This document shows positions 35,615 through 43,486 of a stretch of 64,000 nucleotides of DNA, piece by piece. The position numbers and the translations under genes are program-made. Position 1 is the first letter of the stretch, and every line of letters begins with the position of its first letter. The notes under the pieces are model-generated. The model worked only from the letters and a program-made list of their open reading frames with translations. It did not search any database and was not told the origin of the DNA. Origin of the DNA: Curtobacterium flaccumfaciens pv. betae (GTDB lineage Bacteria; Actinomycetota; Actinomycetes; Actinomycetales; Microbacteriaceae); NCBI RefSeq assembly GCF_026241855.1, contig NZ_JAPJDC010000001.1, positions 558,001 through 622,000 on the forward strand, given 5' to 3'.

Positions 35615-35677
35615 CACTTCGTGAGCAGGAATGGTCGGGTCGCCTTCGGGCACCCGACCATTCCTGCTCACGAAGTG
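35615..35677. terminator. 26-bp perfect palindrome, GTGAGCAG family copy 3
   Basis: Arms 35615-35640 and 35652-35677 are exact complements over 26 bp; the 11-nt loop itself contains GCC-TTCG-GGC. It lies between the convergent MFS and CtaG-like genes, so it can terminate both. It shares CTTCGTGAGCAGGAATGGTC with copy 1 at 23252. Confidence 0.85.
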
Positions 35678-35699
35678 GAACGCGGGACATCCCCGACGC

Positions 35700-36575
35700 T
35701 CAGCCGCGGCGCTGCAGGTGCGCTCGGGTCAGGTCGTCCATCTGTTCGTCGGTCAGGGCGTCGACGGCCCGGGCCTCGCGGCGGTCGGTCCGCTGCCACC
35801 GGATGAACAGGGCGACGAGCACGGGGATGTCCGCCACCTCGGCGATGAACCACAGCAGGTCGCCCGCCAGGTGCTGGTCCTGCAGCGGCGACGGGTACCA
35901 GGCCCGCCCGACCACCGGCACGAGGGACCCGTCGAGCACGTGGTTCGTGATCCGCAGCACGATGCCGGGCACCGCGTCGACGACGAGCTCGACGAACGCC
36001 AGCAGGAACTCGGCCGTGGCGAACGTCGATGAGACGAGCACGCCGACCTCGGACAGGGGCGCGAGCAGGCCGAACCCGAGCGCCGGCACGGCCACGGTGA
36101 TGACGGCGGCCCACGCGGGGGACTCCCGGATCACCGCCGAGAACGGGGTGAGCAGGACGGTGAACAGCGCGAGCGCGACCAGCGGCGCGACGATCGCGTT
36201 GCCGAGCAGGCGCACCGGACGTGACCCCATGACCGCGTCGGCGACCTGCGCGAGGCGAGCCGGGCCTCCGATCCGGAGCAGTGCGACGGGCGCACCGAGC
36301 GCGGCGAAGGTGGGGACCGCGAAGAACAGCAGGGCGGCCCGCAGGACGAAGGCCCAGCGCAACCGCTCGTCGTCGACGCCGACGATGCCGAACTGCAGGA
36401 CGCCGAACAGCACGAGCGCCGTGGCGAAGGCGAGCGTGCGCCACCACGGCCACCGGGCACCCCGTCGAGCCGCGCCGACGACCCACCGGCCGTAGGCGAT
36501 CGCGGCGACGACGAGGAGCACCGCCGCCAGTGGATCGAACCGCCAGGTGCTCCAGAACTCGGGTGTCGACGGCGT
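35700..36575 (-). CDS. Cytochrome c oxidase assembly protein (CtaG/caa3 type), apparent ACG start
   Basis: A 291-residue membrane protein with about seven helices of the caa3-type CtaG family, thought to deliver copper or assist cytochrome oxidase assembly. The family opening FWSTWRFDPLAAVLLVVAA, PTFAALGAPVALLRIG, NHVLDGSLVPVVGRAW and PLQDQHLAGDLLWFIAEVADIP are visible. The start is odd: a perfect AGGAGG (minus strand, 36587-36582) sits 6 nt before the in-frame codon ACG at 36575, exactly where an ATG is expected, and there is no ATG, GTG or TTG nearby. The only upstream in-frame start is ATG 36761, which would overlap the next gene and add a family-unlike Arg-rich tail. Confidence 0.82.
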   Translation of the reverse strand, partial: TPSTPEFWSTWRFDPLAAVLLVVAAIAYGRWVVGAARRGARWPWWRTLAFATALVLFGVLQFGIVGVDDERLRWAFVLRAALLFFAVPTFAALGAPVALLRIGGPARLAQVADAVMGSRPVRLLGNAIVAPLVALALFTVLLTPFSAVIRESPAWAAVITVAVPALGFGLLAPLSEVGVLVSSTFATAEFLLAFVELVVDAVPGIVLRITNHVLDGSLVPVVGRAWYPSPLQDQHLAGDLLWFIAEVADIPVLVALFIRWQRTDRREARAVDALTDEQMDDLTRAHLQRRG

Positions 36576-36687
36576 GGGGAGCCTCCTGGGGATCAGGCGG
36601 ACTCGTCCTTCGCGCCGCCGGAACCATCCTCCGTCCGCCCGACGTCCGGCGGGGGTCCGTCGTGGCCCCGCGACGGTGAGAACCGGT

Positions 36688-38001
36688 TCAGATCCGGGCG
36701 ACGCCGCGTGCCGGGACGGTCCGCGACAGCAGCCAGACGCCCGCCGGCACGGCCACGGCACCGACGAGCGCGACGCCGAACGACAGGTGCAGCTGCATCA
36801 CGAGGAACGCCGGGCCGATCGTGCAGAGGGCGGCGAACGCGACGACCGGCCACGACGGACGGTCGGCCGACGGCAGCAGCCGGGGGAGCGGCCGGTCGAA
36901 CCAGCGCAGGGCCCTGGCCACCCCGATCGCGACGGCGAGCACCACCACGAGTGCGACGATGCGCGACGCCCACCACGGGCCGGAGCCCGGCGCCGGGAAC
37001 GGCACCCCGACGAGCAGGGCGACGCCGTTCAGCGCGATGAACAGCGGCAGGTGCCACAGGTAGATGGTCATGCCGTCGCGGCCGAGGACGAAGACGGCCC
37101 CGAGTGCGGCCCGCGTGCGCATCAGCCTGGTGAGCGGAGCGTGCACGAGCTGGACCAGGCAGGCCTGTGCGATCGCCAGGAACACCAGCGGGAGCATCGG
37201 CGGGTTGAGGTCCTGCAGCATGTCCGGTGCCCAGAGCCCGACCGAGGTCATCGGCACGAGCACGGCGTACGCGGCGACGGCGATGCCGAGCAGGAGCACC
37301 TTCGACCGGCGAGCGAACCAGCCGTCGGCCCAGAGGAAGCCGAGCTGCTGCGCGAAGAGCCACACCGGGCCCAGGTTGAGCAGCCCGACCTCGGCGACAC
37401 CGGTGGCCAGGCGGACGCCGTCGACCGCCCCGGCGAGCACGAGCAGCACGGCGAGGGTGGCCCAGGGTGCTCGCTCGTGCAGGCGCATCATCACGGGGAC
37501 GCAGCACTGGGTGATGCCGTAGGCCGCCAGGAACCAGAGGGGCGAACCGATGCCGAACGCGACCTCGGCCAGGAGCTCCGGCGGCGTCCCAGCGGCCGTG
37601 GCGACCCCGAGCCCGAGCGCGAGGAACACGAACAGCGGCACCGCGGGCCGGAACAGCCGCACCAGGCGGGTGGCCAGGTAGTCGCGGGCGGGGCTCGGCG
37701 CGCCACGGGCGACGGTGCTGCGCCAGCCGACGGCGCTCGCGAACCCGCCGACCACGAAGAACAGCGGCATCACCTGCCCGACCCAGGTGGCGGCGACGTA
37801 CCAGGGGAGTTCCTGCAGCGGGCTCGTGACCCGCACCCCCTGGTCATCGGCGGCGACGCCGACCATCGTGACGTGCACGATGACGACGAGGACGACGCAG
37901 GCCGTCCGGATGAGGTCGACGACCAGGTCCCGCTTCGCGATGATCCCCCGGACGTCCGCGGTGCTGTTCGCCTGTTCAGGCAGACCCTGGCTCGTGGACA
38001 T
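36688..38001 (-). CDS. Acyltransferase 3 family membrane protein
   Basis: A 437-residue membrane protein with about ten helices. It belongs to the acyltransferase 3 (OafA/NolL-like) family, which O-acetylates or otherwise acylates surface glycans and lipids. LVVDLIRTACVVLVVIVHVTM near residue 28 contains the conserved His, then MPLFFVVGGFASAVGW and PLWFLAAYG. FVLGRDGMTIYLWHLPLFI near residue 300 is another family signature. ATG 38001 is supported by TAACGT 6 nt upstream. The target could be the polysaccharide made by the 1-12 kb locus, but it is 25 kb away, so this is only a possibility. Confidence 0.87.
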   Translation of the reverse strand: MSTSQGLPEQANSTADVRGIIAKRDLVVDLIRTACVVLVVIVHVTMVGVAADDQGVRVTSPLQELPWYVAATWVGQVMPLFFVVGGFASAVGWRSTVARGAPSPARDYLATRLVRLFRPAVPLFVFLALGLGVATAAGTPPELLAEVAFGIGSPLWFLAAYGITQCCVPVMMRLHERAPWATLAVLLVLAGAVDGVRLATGVAEVGLLNLGPVWLFAQQLGFLWADGWFARRSKVLLLGIAVAAYAVLVPMTSVGLWAPDMLQDLNPPMLPLVFLAIAQACLVQLVHAPLTRLMRTRAALGAVFVLGRDGMTIYLWHLPLFIALNGVALLVGVPFPAPGSGPWWASRIVALVVVLAVAIGVARALRWFDRPLPRLLPSADRPSWPVVAFAALCTIGPAFLVMQLHLSFGVALVGAVAVPAGVWLLSRTVPARGVARI

Positions 38002-38007
38002 GTCCGG

Positions 38008-38013
38008 ACGTTA
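38008..38013 (-). promoter_or_regulatory. -10 element (TAACGT) for acyltransferase 3 gene
   Basis: On the minus strand TAACGT ends 6 nt before ATG 38001; no SD is present. Confidence 0.6.
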
Positions 38014-38141
38014 GCGTGCAGAACGGTCGGTCCAGGGTCGTCCCAGCTGATCGCGACCGGATCGTGACACTTCGTATTCCGGTAGCGGCATGTGGGTCCT
38101 CGCTGGTCGGCAGCAGAAGCTCGTGTACAGTGAACGCGTTG

Positions 38142-38160
38142 TCTTGATTCCTGCAAAAGA
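38142..38160 (+). promoter_or_regulatory. Candidate FurA-type operator ahead of fur-katA
   Basis: TCTTGATTCCTGCAAAAGA resembles the mycobacterial FurA box core (TCTTGA, a few bases, then TTCC and AAAAG). It lies 10 bp before the ATG at 38171 and 10 bp after a possible -10 (TACAGT, 38126-38131), so bound regulator would cover the transcription start. This is from memory of the box, so confidence is moderate. Confidence 0.5.
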
Positions 38161-38170
38161 AAGGCTCAGC

Positions 38171-38692
38171 ATGGACGCCGACGCCGATCTGCTCCGTTCC
38201 TCGGGGCTCCGGGTCACGACCCCACGACTCGCGGTGCTCCGCGCGACGGACTCGATGCCGCACGCCACCGCGGACGACATCGTCACCGCGCTCGCCGTGG
38301 AGCTGCCGACCACCAGTCACCAGGCCGTCTACGGCGTGCTGAACGCCCTGACCGGCGTCGGGCTCGTCCGCCGCATCGAACCGGCCGGCAGCCCTGCCCG
38401 GTACGAGCGCCGCACCGGTGACAACCACCACCACATCGTCTGCACCCTGTGCGGCGCGATCGAGGACGTCGACTGTGCGGTCGGCCACTCGCCCTGCCTG
38501 ACGCCGTCCGAGACCCACGGCTTCGCGGTCACCACCGCCGAGGTCACCTACTGGGGCATCTGCGAACGCTGCGCAGCGGCAGAGCGCGACGACGCAGAGC
38601 GCGACGACGCAGAGCGCAACGACGCAGAGCGCGACGCCCCAGACGCGCCCGACGCGAGCGCGCAGGCACCCAGCGCCTCCACGCCCGCCTGA
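38171..38692 (+). CDS. Fur family transcriptional regulator (FurA/CatR type)
   Basis: A 173-residue regulator. The winged helix covers residues 10-85 ([16 protein letters not shown], then [21 protein letters not shown]), and the metal/redox part carries [10 protein letters not shown] and CERC near the C-terminus. Genes of this type directly ahead of a catalase gene sense peroxide, releasing the operon when oxidised. The tail from about residue 137 is unusual: an acidic run made of four AERDD-like units encoded by a 15-bp repeat (38579-38638), then a Pro/Ala/Ser-rich end. ATG 38171 is preferred over an upstream in-frame ATG because it follows the probable operator. Confidence 0.9.
   Translation: MDADADLLRSSGLRVTTPRLAVLRATDSMPHATADDIVTALAVELPTTSHQAVYGVLNALTGVGLVRRIEPAGSPARYERRTGDNHHHIVCTLCGAIEDVDCAVGHSPCLTPSETHGFAVTTAEVTYWGICERCAAAERDDAERDDAERNDAERDAPDAPDASAQAPSASTPA
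38579..38638 (+). repeat. 15-bp in-frame tandem repeat in the Fur-family gene
   Basis: Four copies of GCAGAGCGCGACGAC-like units encode repeated AERDD. Because the unit is a multiple of three, changes in copy number keep the frame. Confidence 0.8.
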
Positions 38693-38787
38693 CGGCGACC
38701 GCCCACCGCACCGGCCGCACGACGCGCCGGACCCCGAACCACCCGAGCACCCCTGACCGAACCAACGTCCCACCTCCAGGAGGAACC

Positions 38788-40305
38788 GTGTCCGACCAGA
38801 ACACGCCGACCGGCACCCCGACCACCACGACCAACAGCGGCGCCCCCGTCTCGAGCGACGAGCACTCCATGGGCGTCGGGGCCGATGGCCCCCTCGCGCT
38901 ACACGACCACTACCTGGTCGAGAAGCTCGCCCAGTTCAACCGCGAGCGTGTCCCGGAGCGGGTCGTGCACGCCAAGGGCGGCGGCGCCTTCGGTACCTTC
39001 ACCGTCACGCAGGACGTCTCGCGCTTCACCCGTGCCGCGTTCCTGCAGCCCGGGCAGACCACCGAGATGCTCGCCCGGTTCTCGAGCGTCGCCGGTGAGC
39101 AGGGTTCCCCCGACACCTGGCGCGACCCCCGCGGCTTCGCGCTGAAGTTCTACACCGAAGAGGGCAACTACGACCTCGTCGGCAACAACACCCCGGTGTT
39201 CTTCATCCGTGACGGCATCAAGTTCCCCGACTTCATCCGCTCGCAGAAGCGCCTGCCGGGTTCGCACCTGCGCGACCACGACATGCAGTGGGACTTCTGG
39301 ACCCTGTCGCCCGAGTCGGCGCACCAGGTCACGTGGCTGATGGGCGACCGCGGCCTGCCGGCGAGCTGGCGTGAGATGGACGGCTTCGGCTCGCACACCT
39401 ACCAGTGGATCAACGCCGCAGGCGAGCGCTTCTGGGTGAAGTACCACTTCATCACCGAGCAGGGCCACAAGACCCTGACGCAGGAGGACGCCGACCGCAT
39501 CGCCGGCGAGGACGCGGACTTCCACATCCGTGACCTGCACGCCGCGATCGAGCGTCAGGACTTCCCGCGCTGGACCCTCAAGGTGCAGGTCATGCCCTAC
39601 GAGGACGCCGCGACCTACCGCTTCAACCCGTTCGACCTGACGAAGGTGTGGCCGCACGCGGACTACCCGCTCATCGAGGTCGGCACGATGGAGCTCAACC
39701 GCAACCCGGTGAACTACTTCGCGCAGATCGAGCAGGCGACCTTCGCCCCCTCGAACTTCGTGCCCGGCATCGCGGCGAGCCCGGACAAGATGCTCTTGGC
39801 GCGCATCTTCAGCTACGCGGACGCACACCGCTACCGCGTCGGCACGAACCACGCGCAGCTCCCGGTGAACGCCCCGAAGAACGAGGTCCACTCGTACTCG
39901 AAGGACGGCGGCATGCGCTTCGACTTCCAGAAGTCCGAGGTGCCGGTGTACGCGCCGAACTCGCTCGGTGGTGCGCACGCCGACCCGAACGCGACCGACG
40001 ACGCCCCGGGCTGGGAGTCCGACGGTGCGCTGCAGCGTTCCGCCGCGACCCTGCACCCGGAAGACGACGACTTCGGCCAGGCCGGCACGCTCGTCCGCGA
40101 GGTCCTGGACGACGCCGCCCGTGAGCGCCTGGTCGGCAACATCGCCGGCCACGTCTCGAAGGTGACGCGCGACGACCTGCGCGAGCGCGTGTTCGCCTAC
40201 TGGACGAACGTCGACGCCGACCTGGGTGCGCGCGTGCGCGCGGCGGTCGCGCCGAGCGCGCCGGGCTCCAACGAGGACCCGGAGAAGGTCGCGGTCGAGG
40301 CGTAA
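38788..40305 (+). CDS. katA: Monofunctional catalase (small-subunit type)
   Basis: A 505-residue haem catalase that breaks down hydrogen peroxide in the cytoplasm. The distal His is H61 in [12 protein letters not shown], the distal Asn N134 in [13 protein letters not shown], and the haem-ligand Tyr is in [14 protein letters not shown] near residue 345. The N-terminus is a Thr/Pro-rich tail with no signal. The strong SD is AGGAGG ahead of GTG 38788. It follows the Fur-family gene by 95 bp, and the two are probably co-transcribed and derepressed by peroxide. The palindrome at 40324 ends the unit. Confidence 0.96.
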   Translation: MSDQNTPTGTPTTTTNSGAPVSSDEHSMGVGADGPLALHDHYLVEKLAQFNRERVPERVVHAKGGGAFGTFTVTQDVSRFTRAAFLQPGQTTEMLARFSSVAGEQGSPDTWRDPRGFALKFYTEEGNYDLVGNNTPVFFIRDGIKFPDFIRSQKRLPGSHLRDHDMQWDFWTLSPESAHQVTWLMGDRGLPASWREMDGFGSHTYQWINAAGERFWVKYHFITEQGHKTLTQEDADRIAGEDADFHIRDLHAAIERQDFPRWTLKVQVMPYEDAATYRFNPFDLTKVWPHADYPLIEVGTMELNRNPVNYFAQIEQATFAPSNFVPGIAASPDKMLLARIFSYADAHRYRVGTNHAQLPVNAPKNEVHSYSKDGGMRFDFQKSEVPVYAPNSLGGAHADPNATDDAPGWESDGALQRSAATLHPEDDDFGQAGTLVREVLDDAARERLVGNIAGHVSKVTRDDLRERVFAYWTNVDADLGARVRAAVAPSAPGSNEDPEKVAVEA

Positions 40306-40323
40306 GCCCCGCTGGACGACCTG

Positions 40324-40369
40324 ACGGACAGGAGGCCCGGGACCAGCTGGTACCGGGCCTCCTGTCCGT
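40324..40369. terminator. Long palindrome of the GGAGGCCCGG family, after katA
   Basis: ACGGACAGGAGGCCCGG (40324-40340) pairs with its complement at 40353-40369, and the centre contains CCAGCTGG. It separates katA (+) from the convergent gene at 40382 (-). Confidence 0.8.
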
Positions 40370-40381
40370 TGGTCGTTGCGT

Positions 40382-40948
40382 CTAGACCTGCTGGCCGTTC
40401 AGCCAGATGGGTCCGTCCGGCCAGTCCTCGAGCTGCGCTGCCACCGGCAGCGCCATCCAGCCGCCCTGCTCGGTGTTGCTGACGCCCGCGCCCTCGGCGG
40501 TGAACGCCGAGAAGGTGCCGACGGCCTCGGGGAACTCGTGCCAGCCGAGCTTCGCGTAGAAGGGGATGCGGTCCTCGCCCGCGCCGAGGAACCCGAAGGG
40601 CACGCGGAGTCCCTCGAGGACCGCGGCGGTGCGGGTCATCAGCTCGCGGCCGACGCCGGTGCCCTGCAGTCGGGGCGACACGGCGACCAGGCCGGTGTCG
40701 CCGACCAGGAGATCCTGCCCGCCGACGGAGATGTACATGCGGCGGATGCCGACGTGGGCCAGGACGACCCCGTCGGCGTCGTGCGCGAGCACCCGGCGTT
40801 CCGGCTGCATGCCGGACCAGCTCCGGCCGCCCACGTACCAGTGCGACCAGTCGGGGAAGGCCTGCCCGAGCAGCGCCGCGATCGCTTCGTGGTCGGGGAG
40901 CGACAGCGTGCTCTCCTCGACCACCTCCCACCGGATGTCGTCAGTCAC
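40382..40948 (-). CDS. NodA-like N-acyltransferase (GNAT-related)
   Basis: A 188-residue protein that lines up with rhizobial NodA as I remember it over its whole length. IRWEVVEESTLSLPDH matches the NodA opening; GGRSWSGMQPERR (40-52), GVVLAHVGIRR, VGGQDLLVGDTGLVAVSPRLQG and the C-terminal LPV..LEDWPDGPIWLNG all correspond. NodA transfers a fatty acyl chain from acyl carrier protein to the amino group of a deacetylated chitin-like oligosaccharide. Neither nodB nor nodC is near, so the acceptor is unknown; a simple GNAT acetyltransferase is the conservative alternative. GTG 40948 has CAGGAT 6 nt upstream, so it is probably leaderless and alone. Confidence 0.75.
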   Translation of the reverse strand: MTDDIRWEVVEESTLSLPDHEAIAALLGQAFPDWSHWYVGGRSWSGMQPERRVLAHDADGVVLAHVGIRRMYISVGGQDLLVGDTGLVAVSPRLQGTGVGRELMTRTAAVLEGLRVPFGFLGAGEDRIPFYAKLGWHEFPEAVGTFSAFTAEGAGVSNTEQGGWMALPVAAQLEDWPDGPIWLNGQQV

Positions 40949-40954
40949 GGGTCC

Positions 40955-40960
40955 ATCCTG
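40955..40960 (-). promoter_or_regulatory. -10-like element (CAGGAT) for the NodA-like gene
   Basis: On the minus strand CAGGAT ends 6 nt before GTG 40948; no SD is present. Confidence 0.5.
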
Positions 40961-40980
40961 CCGGTCCGGCGGCCGGTGTG

Positions 40981-41009
40981 GCGAGGTTTCGCGCTGCGCG
41001 ACACCTCGC
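40981..41009. repeat. Hairpin between the NodA-like and VOC genes
   Basis: GCGAGGT-t-TCGCG and CGCGA-c-ACCTCGC pair around CTG with one mismatch. Both flanking genes are on the minus strand, so it is placed to terminate the VOC transcript. Confidence 0.55.
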
Positions 41010-41058
41010 GGGTCCGGGCGCGCGGGAGGTGTCGGTCAGCGCGGAGACTCGCAACGCG

Positions 41059-41928
41059 TCACGCGCGACTGGGCGTGGTCACCTCGATGCGGTTCGCCCA
41101 GGGGTCGTCGAACGCCACGGTCCGGCCGTCGTCGGCGAGCTCCACGCCGCCGTGCCGCATGCGCTCGGTCAGGGCACCGAGGTCGTCGGCCGCGGGGACC
41201 TCGATGCGTACGAGCCCCAGGCCGAGTGCGAGCTGTCGCCGCCCGGCGCCGCGGGAGTTCCAGGTGTTCATCGCCATGTGGTGGTGGTAGCCGCCGGCGC
41301 TGACGAACAGCGCCTCGCCGAAGCCGGCGGTGGTCTCGAAGCCGAGGGTGTCCACGTAGAAGGAGCGTGCGGTGGCGACGTCGCCGACGGACAGGTGCAC
41401 GTGGCCGACCTTGCCCGGGCGTGCCGCGGCGGTGTCCAGGGCGTCCTGCGTCAGGTGTGACTGCAGGAACGCGTTCGGGTCGACGTACTTCGTGTCCATG
41501 TCGACCATGCCGTGCGTCCACGACCACTCGGTGCGGTCACGGTCCCAGTACAGCTCGACGCCGTTGCCCTCGGGGTCGGTGAAGTAGAACGCGTTGCTCA
41601 CCAGGTGGTCGGCGCTGCCGGTGAAGCCCGCCGGGTACTGCGTTGCGACCGAGTAGAGCGCGGCGGCCAGGTCGGCGCGGGTGTCGAACAGGATCGCCGT
41701 GTGGAACAGCCCGGCCTCGCGGGGGGCGGCGTGCCGCATCGCGGGGGCGTGCTCGAGGACCACGATCGGCGTGCTGCCCCGTCCGAGCACGGCGACGCCG
41801 CCGGTGTGGGAGAGCAGCGACAGCCGCACGCCGTCGCGGTAGTACCGGATCATCGCGTCGAGGTCGGCGACGCGGAGCGTGACGGCGCCCATCCCGGTGT
41901 CGGCGGCGAGCAGTTCGTGCGTTTGCAT
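41059..41928 (-). CDS. Two-domain VOC protein (catechol-2,3-dioxygenase/CatE-like)
   Basis: A 289-residue protein with two vicinal-oxygen-chelate domains (about residues 10-130 and 150-285). MGAVTLRVADLDAMIRYYRD opens the first; GHVHLSVGDVATARSFYVDT opens the second with a metal-ligand His, HHHMAMNTW gives the next, and VRIEV could supply the Glu. This layout resembles Bacillus CatE-type extradiol dioxygenases that cleave catechols or hydroquinones; a glyoxalase-like role is possible. ATG 41928 has CACACT 6 nt upstream, and two palindromic operators overlap its -35. The regulator gene is not adjacent. Confidence 0.83.
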   Translation of the reverse strand: MQTHELLAADTGMGAVTLRVADLDAMIRYYRDGVRLSLLSHTGGVAVLGRGSTPIVVLEHAPAMRHAAPREAGLFHTAILFDTRADLAAALYSVATQYPAGFTGSADHLVSNAFYFTDPEGNGVELYWDRDRTEWSWTHGMVDMDTKYVDPNAFLQSHLTQDALDTAAARPGKVGHVHLSVGDVATARSFYVDTLGFETTAGFGEALFVSAGGYHHHMAMNTWNSRGAGRRQLALGLGLVRIEVPAADDLGALTERMRHGGVELADDGRTVAFDDPWANRIEVTTPSRA

Positions 41929-41934
41929 GCACTT

Positions 41935-41963
41935 AGTGTGCGCCCGTTTGGTTGACGCGTCAA
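41935..41963 (-). promoter_or_regulatory. Promoter of the VOC gene, overlapped by an operator
   Basis: On the minus strand TTGACG (41963-41958) and CACACT (41940-41935) are 17 bp apart, and CACACT ends 6 nt before ATG 41928, so the mRNA is probably leaderless. The -35 lies inside the 20-bp palindrome at 41948. Confidence 0.7.
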
Positions 41964-41967
41964 CCAA
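41948..41967. promoter_or_regulatory. Operator 1: perfect 20-bp palindrome
   Basis: TTGGTTGACGCGTCAACCAA reads the same on both strands and covers the -35 of the VOC gene. Its shape fits a dimeric MarR- or TetR-type repressor. Confidence 0.8.
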
Positions 41968-41987
41968 TTTGATGACGCGTTAACCAA
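41968..41987. promoter_or_regulatory. Operator 2: imperfect copy of the same palindrome
   Basis: TTTGATGACGCGTTAACCAA directly follows operator 1 and keeps its ACGCGT centre. The centres are exactly 20 bp apart, about two helical turns, so two dimers could bind on the same face. Confidence 0.75.
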
Positions 41988-41997
41988 ACTCGGTGCC

Positions 41998-42783
41998 CTA
42001 GGCGCGGTTCGAGATCCCGCCGTCCGACGTCAGCAGCTGCCCGTTCACCCAGGCACCTTGCTCCGAGCAGAGGAACCCGACGAGCGCGGCGGTGTCCGAC
42101 GGGCGTCCGAGCCGGCCGAGCGGGGTGCCCTCGACGGCCCACCCCTTGACCTCGTCGGACATCCAGCCGGTGTCGTTCGGGCCCGGGTTCACCACGTTGG
42201 CGCTGACGCCGAGGCTGCCGAGCTCCTTCGCGGCGCCGAACACGATCCGGTCGAGCGCGCCCTTCGACGCCCCGTACGGCAGGTTGTACGCGATGTGGTC
42301 GCTCGTCAGCGCGACGATCCGGCGTCGGTCCCTCGGCGCGGCGTCCCCGGCACGCTCGAGCCCGGCCGCGTAGGCCTGCACGAGCAGGAACGGTGCGCGG
42401 GCGTTCACGGCGAAGTGGCGGTCCCACGACTCGACCGTGGTGGTGCGGAAGTCGGAGTCGACGGACTCGCAGTGCGACATGACGAGGGCGGTGACGGGGG
42501 CGCCGGCTTCCGTCTCGGCGCGGCCCACGAGCGCGGCCGCCTGCTCCGGGTCCTCCAGATCGACCGGGAGGCGCGTCACCCGTGCTCCCGCCGCCTCGCA
42601 CTCCTGCACCACCGACTCGACCCCGTCCGGGTCCGCCCCGCCGCTCACGCGGTCGTCGTAGGGTCCCCACCACGAGATGGCGAGGTCCCAGCCGTCGGTC
42701 GCCAGGCGGGTGGCGAGCGCTGCGCCGATGCCGGCTCTGCGGCCCACCCCGGTCACCAGGGCGAGTGGTCGTGCGGACGTCAT
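41998..42783 (-). CDS. SDR family oxidoreductase
   Basis: A 261-residue classical short-chain dehydrogenase/reductase. The cofactor loop is LVTGVGRRAGIGAALATRLA, an SDR form that keeps the G-x3-GxG spacing. ALVMSHCES stands for the NNAG strand, IVALTSDHIAYNLPYGASKGA contains Ser, Tyr and Lys of the catalytic triad, and NVVNPGPNDTGWM and VNGQLLTSDGG close the family pattern. ATG 42783 has GGAGGCACGG as SD. The enzyme is NAD(P)-dependent; the substrate is unknown. It lies upstream of the VOC gene on the same strand, but the VOC gene has its own promoter. Confidence 0.88.
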   Translation of the reverse strand: MTSARPLALVTGVGRRAGIGAALATRLATDGWDLAISWWGPYDDRVSGGADPDGVESVVQECEAAGARVTRLPVDLEDPEQAAALVGRAETEAGAPVTALVMSHCESVDSDFRTTTVESWDRHFAVNARAPFLLVQAYAAGLERAGDAAPRDRRRIVALTSDHIAYNLPYGASKGALDRIVFGAAKELGSLGVSANVVNPGPNDTGWMSDEVKGWAVEGTPLGRLGRPSDTAALVGFLCSEQGAWVNGQLLTSDGGISNRA

Positions 42784-42910
42784 CCGTGCCTCCTGTCCGG
42801 CGCTCCGTCGCGCCGATCGGCACCCAGTCTGCCGGAACCGGCCACCCGTGTGACCATCGCATCCGGTGTCCTGTCGGCGGACGGCCGACCACGGGGGCCA
42901 AGATGGACGG

Positions 42911-43486
42911 ATGCCACGCACACGACGGCCCTCCCGACCGGGGCGCGGACCCCGCGGCGGTCGCCCGGACCCCCGCGACCTGCCGCTCGAGCACGTCCGC
43001 GACCGGATGTCGTCGTACATCTACGGCAACATCACGGTGCTCGCCGTCGCGATCGCGGTGAACCCGGAGCAGATCCACCACGGCGCCGCGGTGGCGACCG
43101 TCCTGGCGACCGCGGTGCTGACCTACCTGGCGCACGTGCTCGCGCACCTGGTCGCACACGGGCTCGGCGACGACGGCGAGGAGTCCGCTGCGGACCGCGC
43201 TGCCCTCCGCGACTCGGTCGCGACGATCGTCCGGAACGCCAACCCGATCGCGACCTCGGGCATGATCCCGGCGGTCCTCTACGCGGCTGCCTGGATCGGG
43301 TGGCTGCCGGCGGAGTGGGCACAGGTCGCGGCGACCGTGATCCTGGTCGTGCGCATCGGGCTGGTGGGCGTGTTCATGCAGCGGTTCAGTGGGAAGCAGC
43401 CCACGTTCCTCGGGTTGCGGGGCGGCATCGTGCTGGCCGCCGTTGCGTTCGTGATCGGCCTCGTCAAGGTGGTGTTGACGCATTGA
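42911..43486 (+). CDS. Predicted membrane protein of unknown function
   Basis: A 191-residue protein with an Arg/Pro-rich cytoplasmic N-terminus (about 35 residues) and four to five hydrophobic segments. ITVLAVAIAVNPEQIHHGAA, TYLAHVLAHLVAHGLGD (several His on one helix face) and IATSGMIPAVLYAAAWIGWL are visible. I do not recognise the family. ATG 42911 is supported by CAAGAT 6 nt upstream. It overlaps the signal peptidase start by 4 bp (TTGA), so it begins an operon with lepB and the AraC-type gene. Confidence 0.75.
   Translation: MPRTRRPSRPGRGPRGGRPDPRDLPLEHVRDRMSSYIYGNITVLAVAIAVNPEQIHHGAAVATVLATAVLTYLAHVLAHLVAHGLGDDGEESAADRAALRDSVATIVRNANPIATSGMIPAVLYAAAWIGWLPAEWAQVAATVILVVRIGLVGVFMQRFSGKQPTFLGLRGGIVLAAVAFVIGLVKVVLTH

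Noticed and set aside
38579..38638. Phase-variable repeat in the Fur-family gene
   Set aside because: The unit is 15 bp, so gain or loss keeps the frame; only tail length would change.
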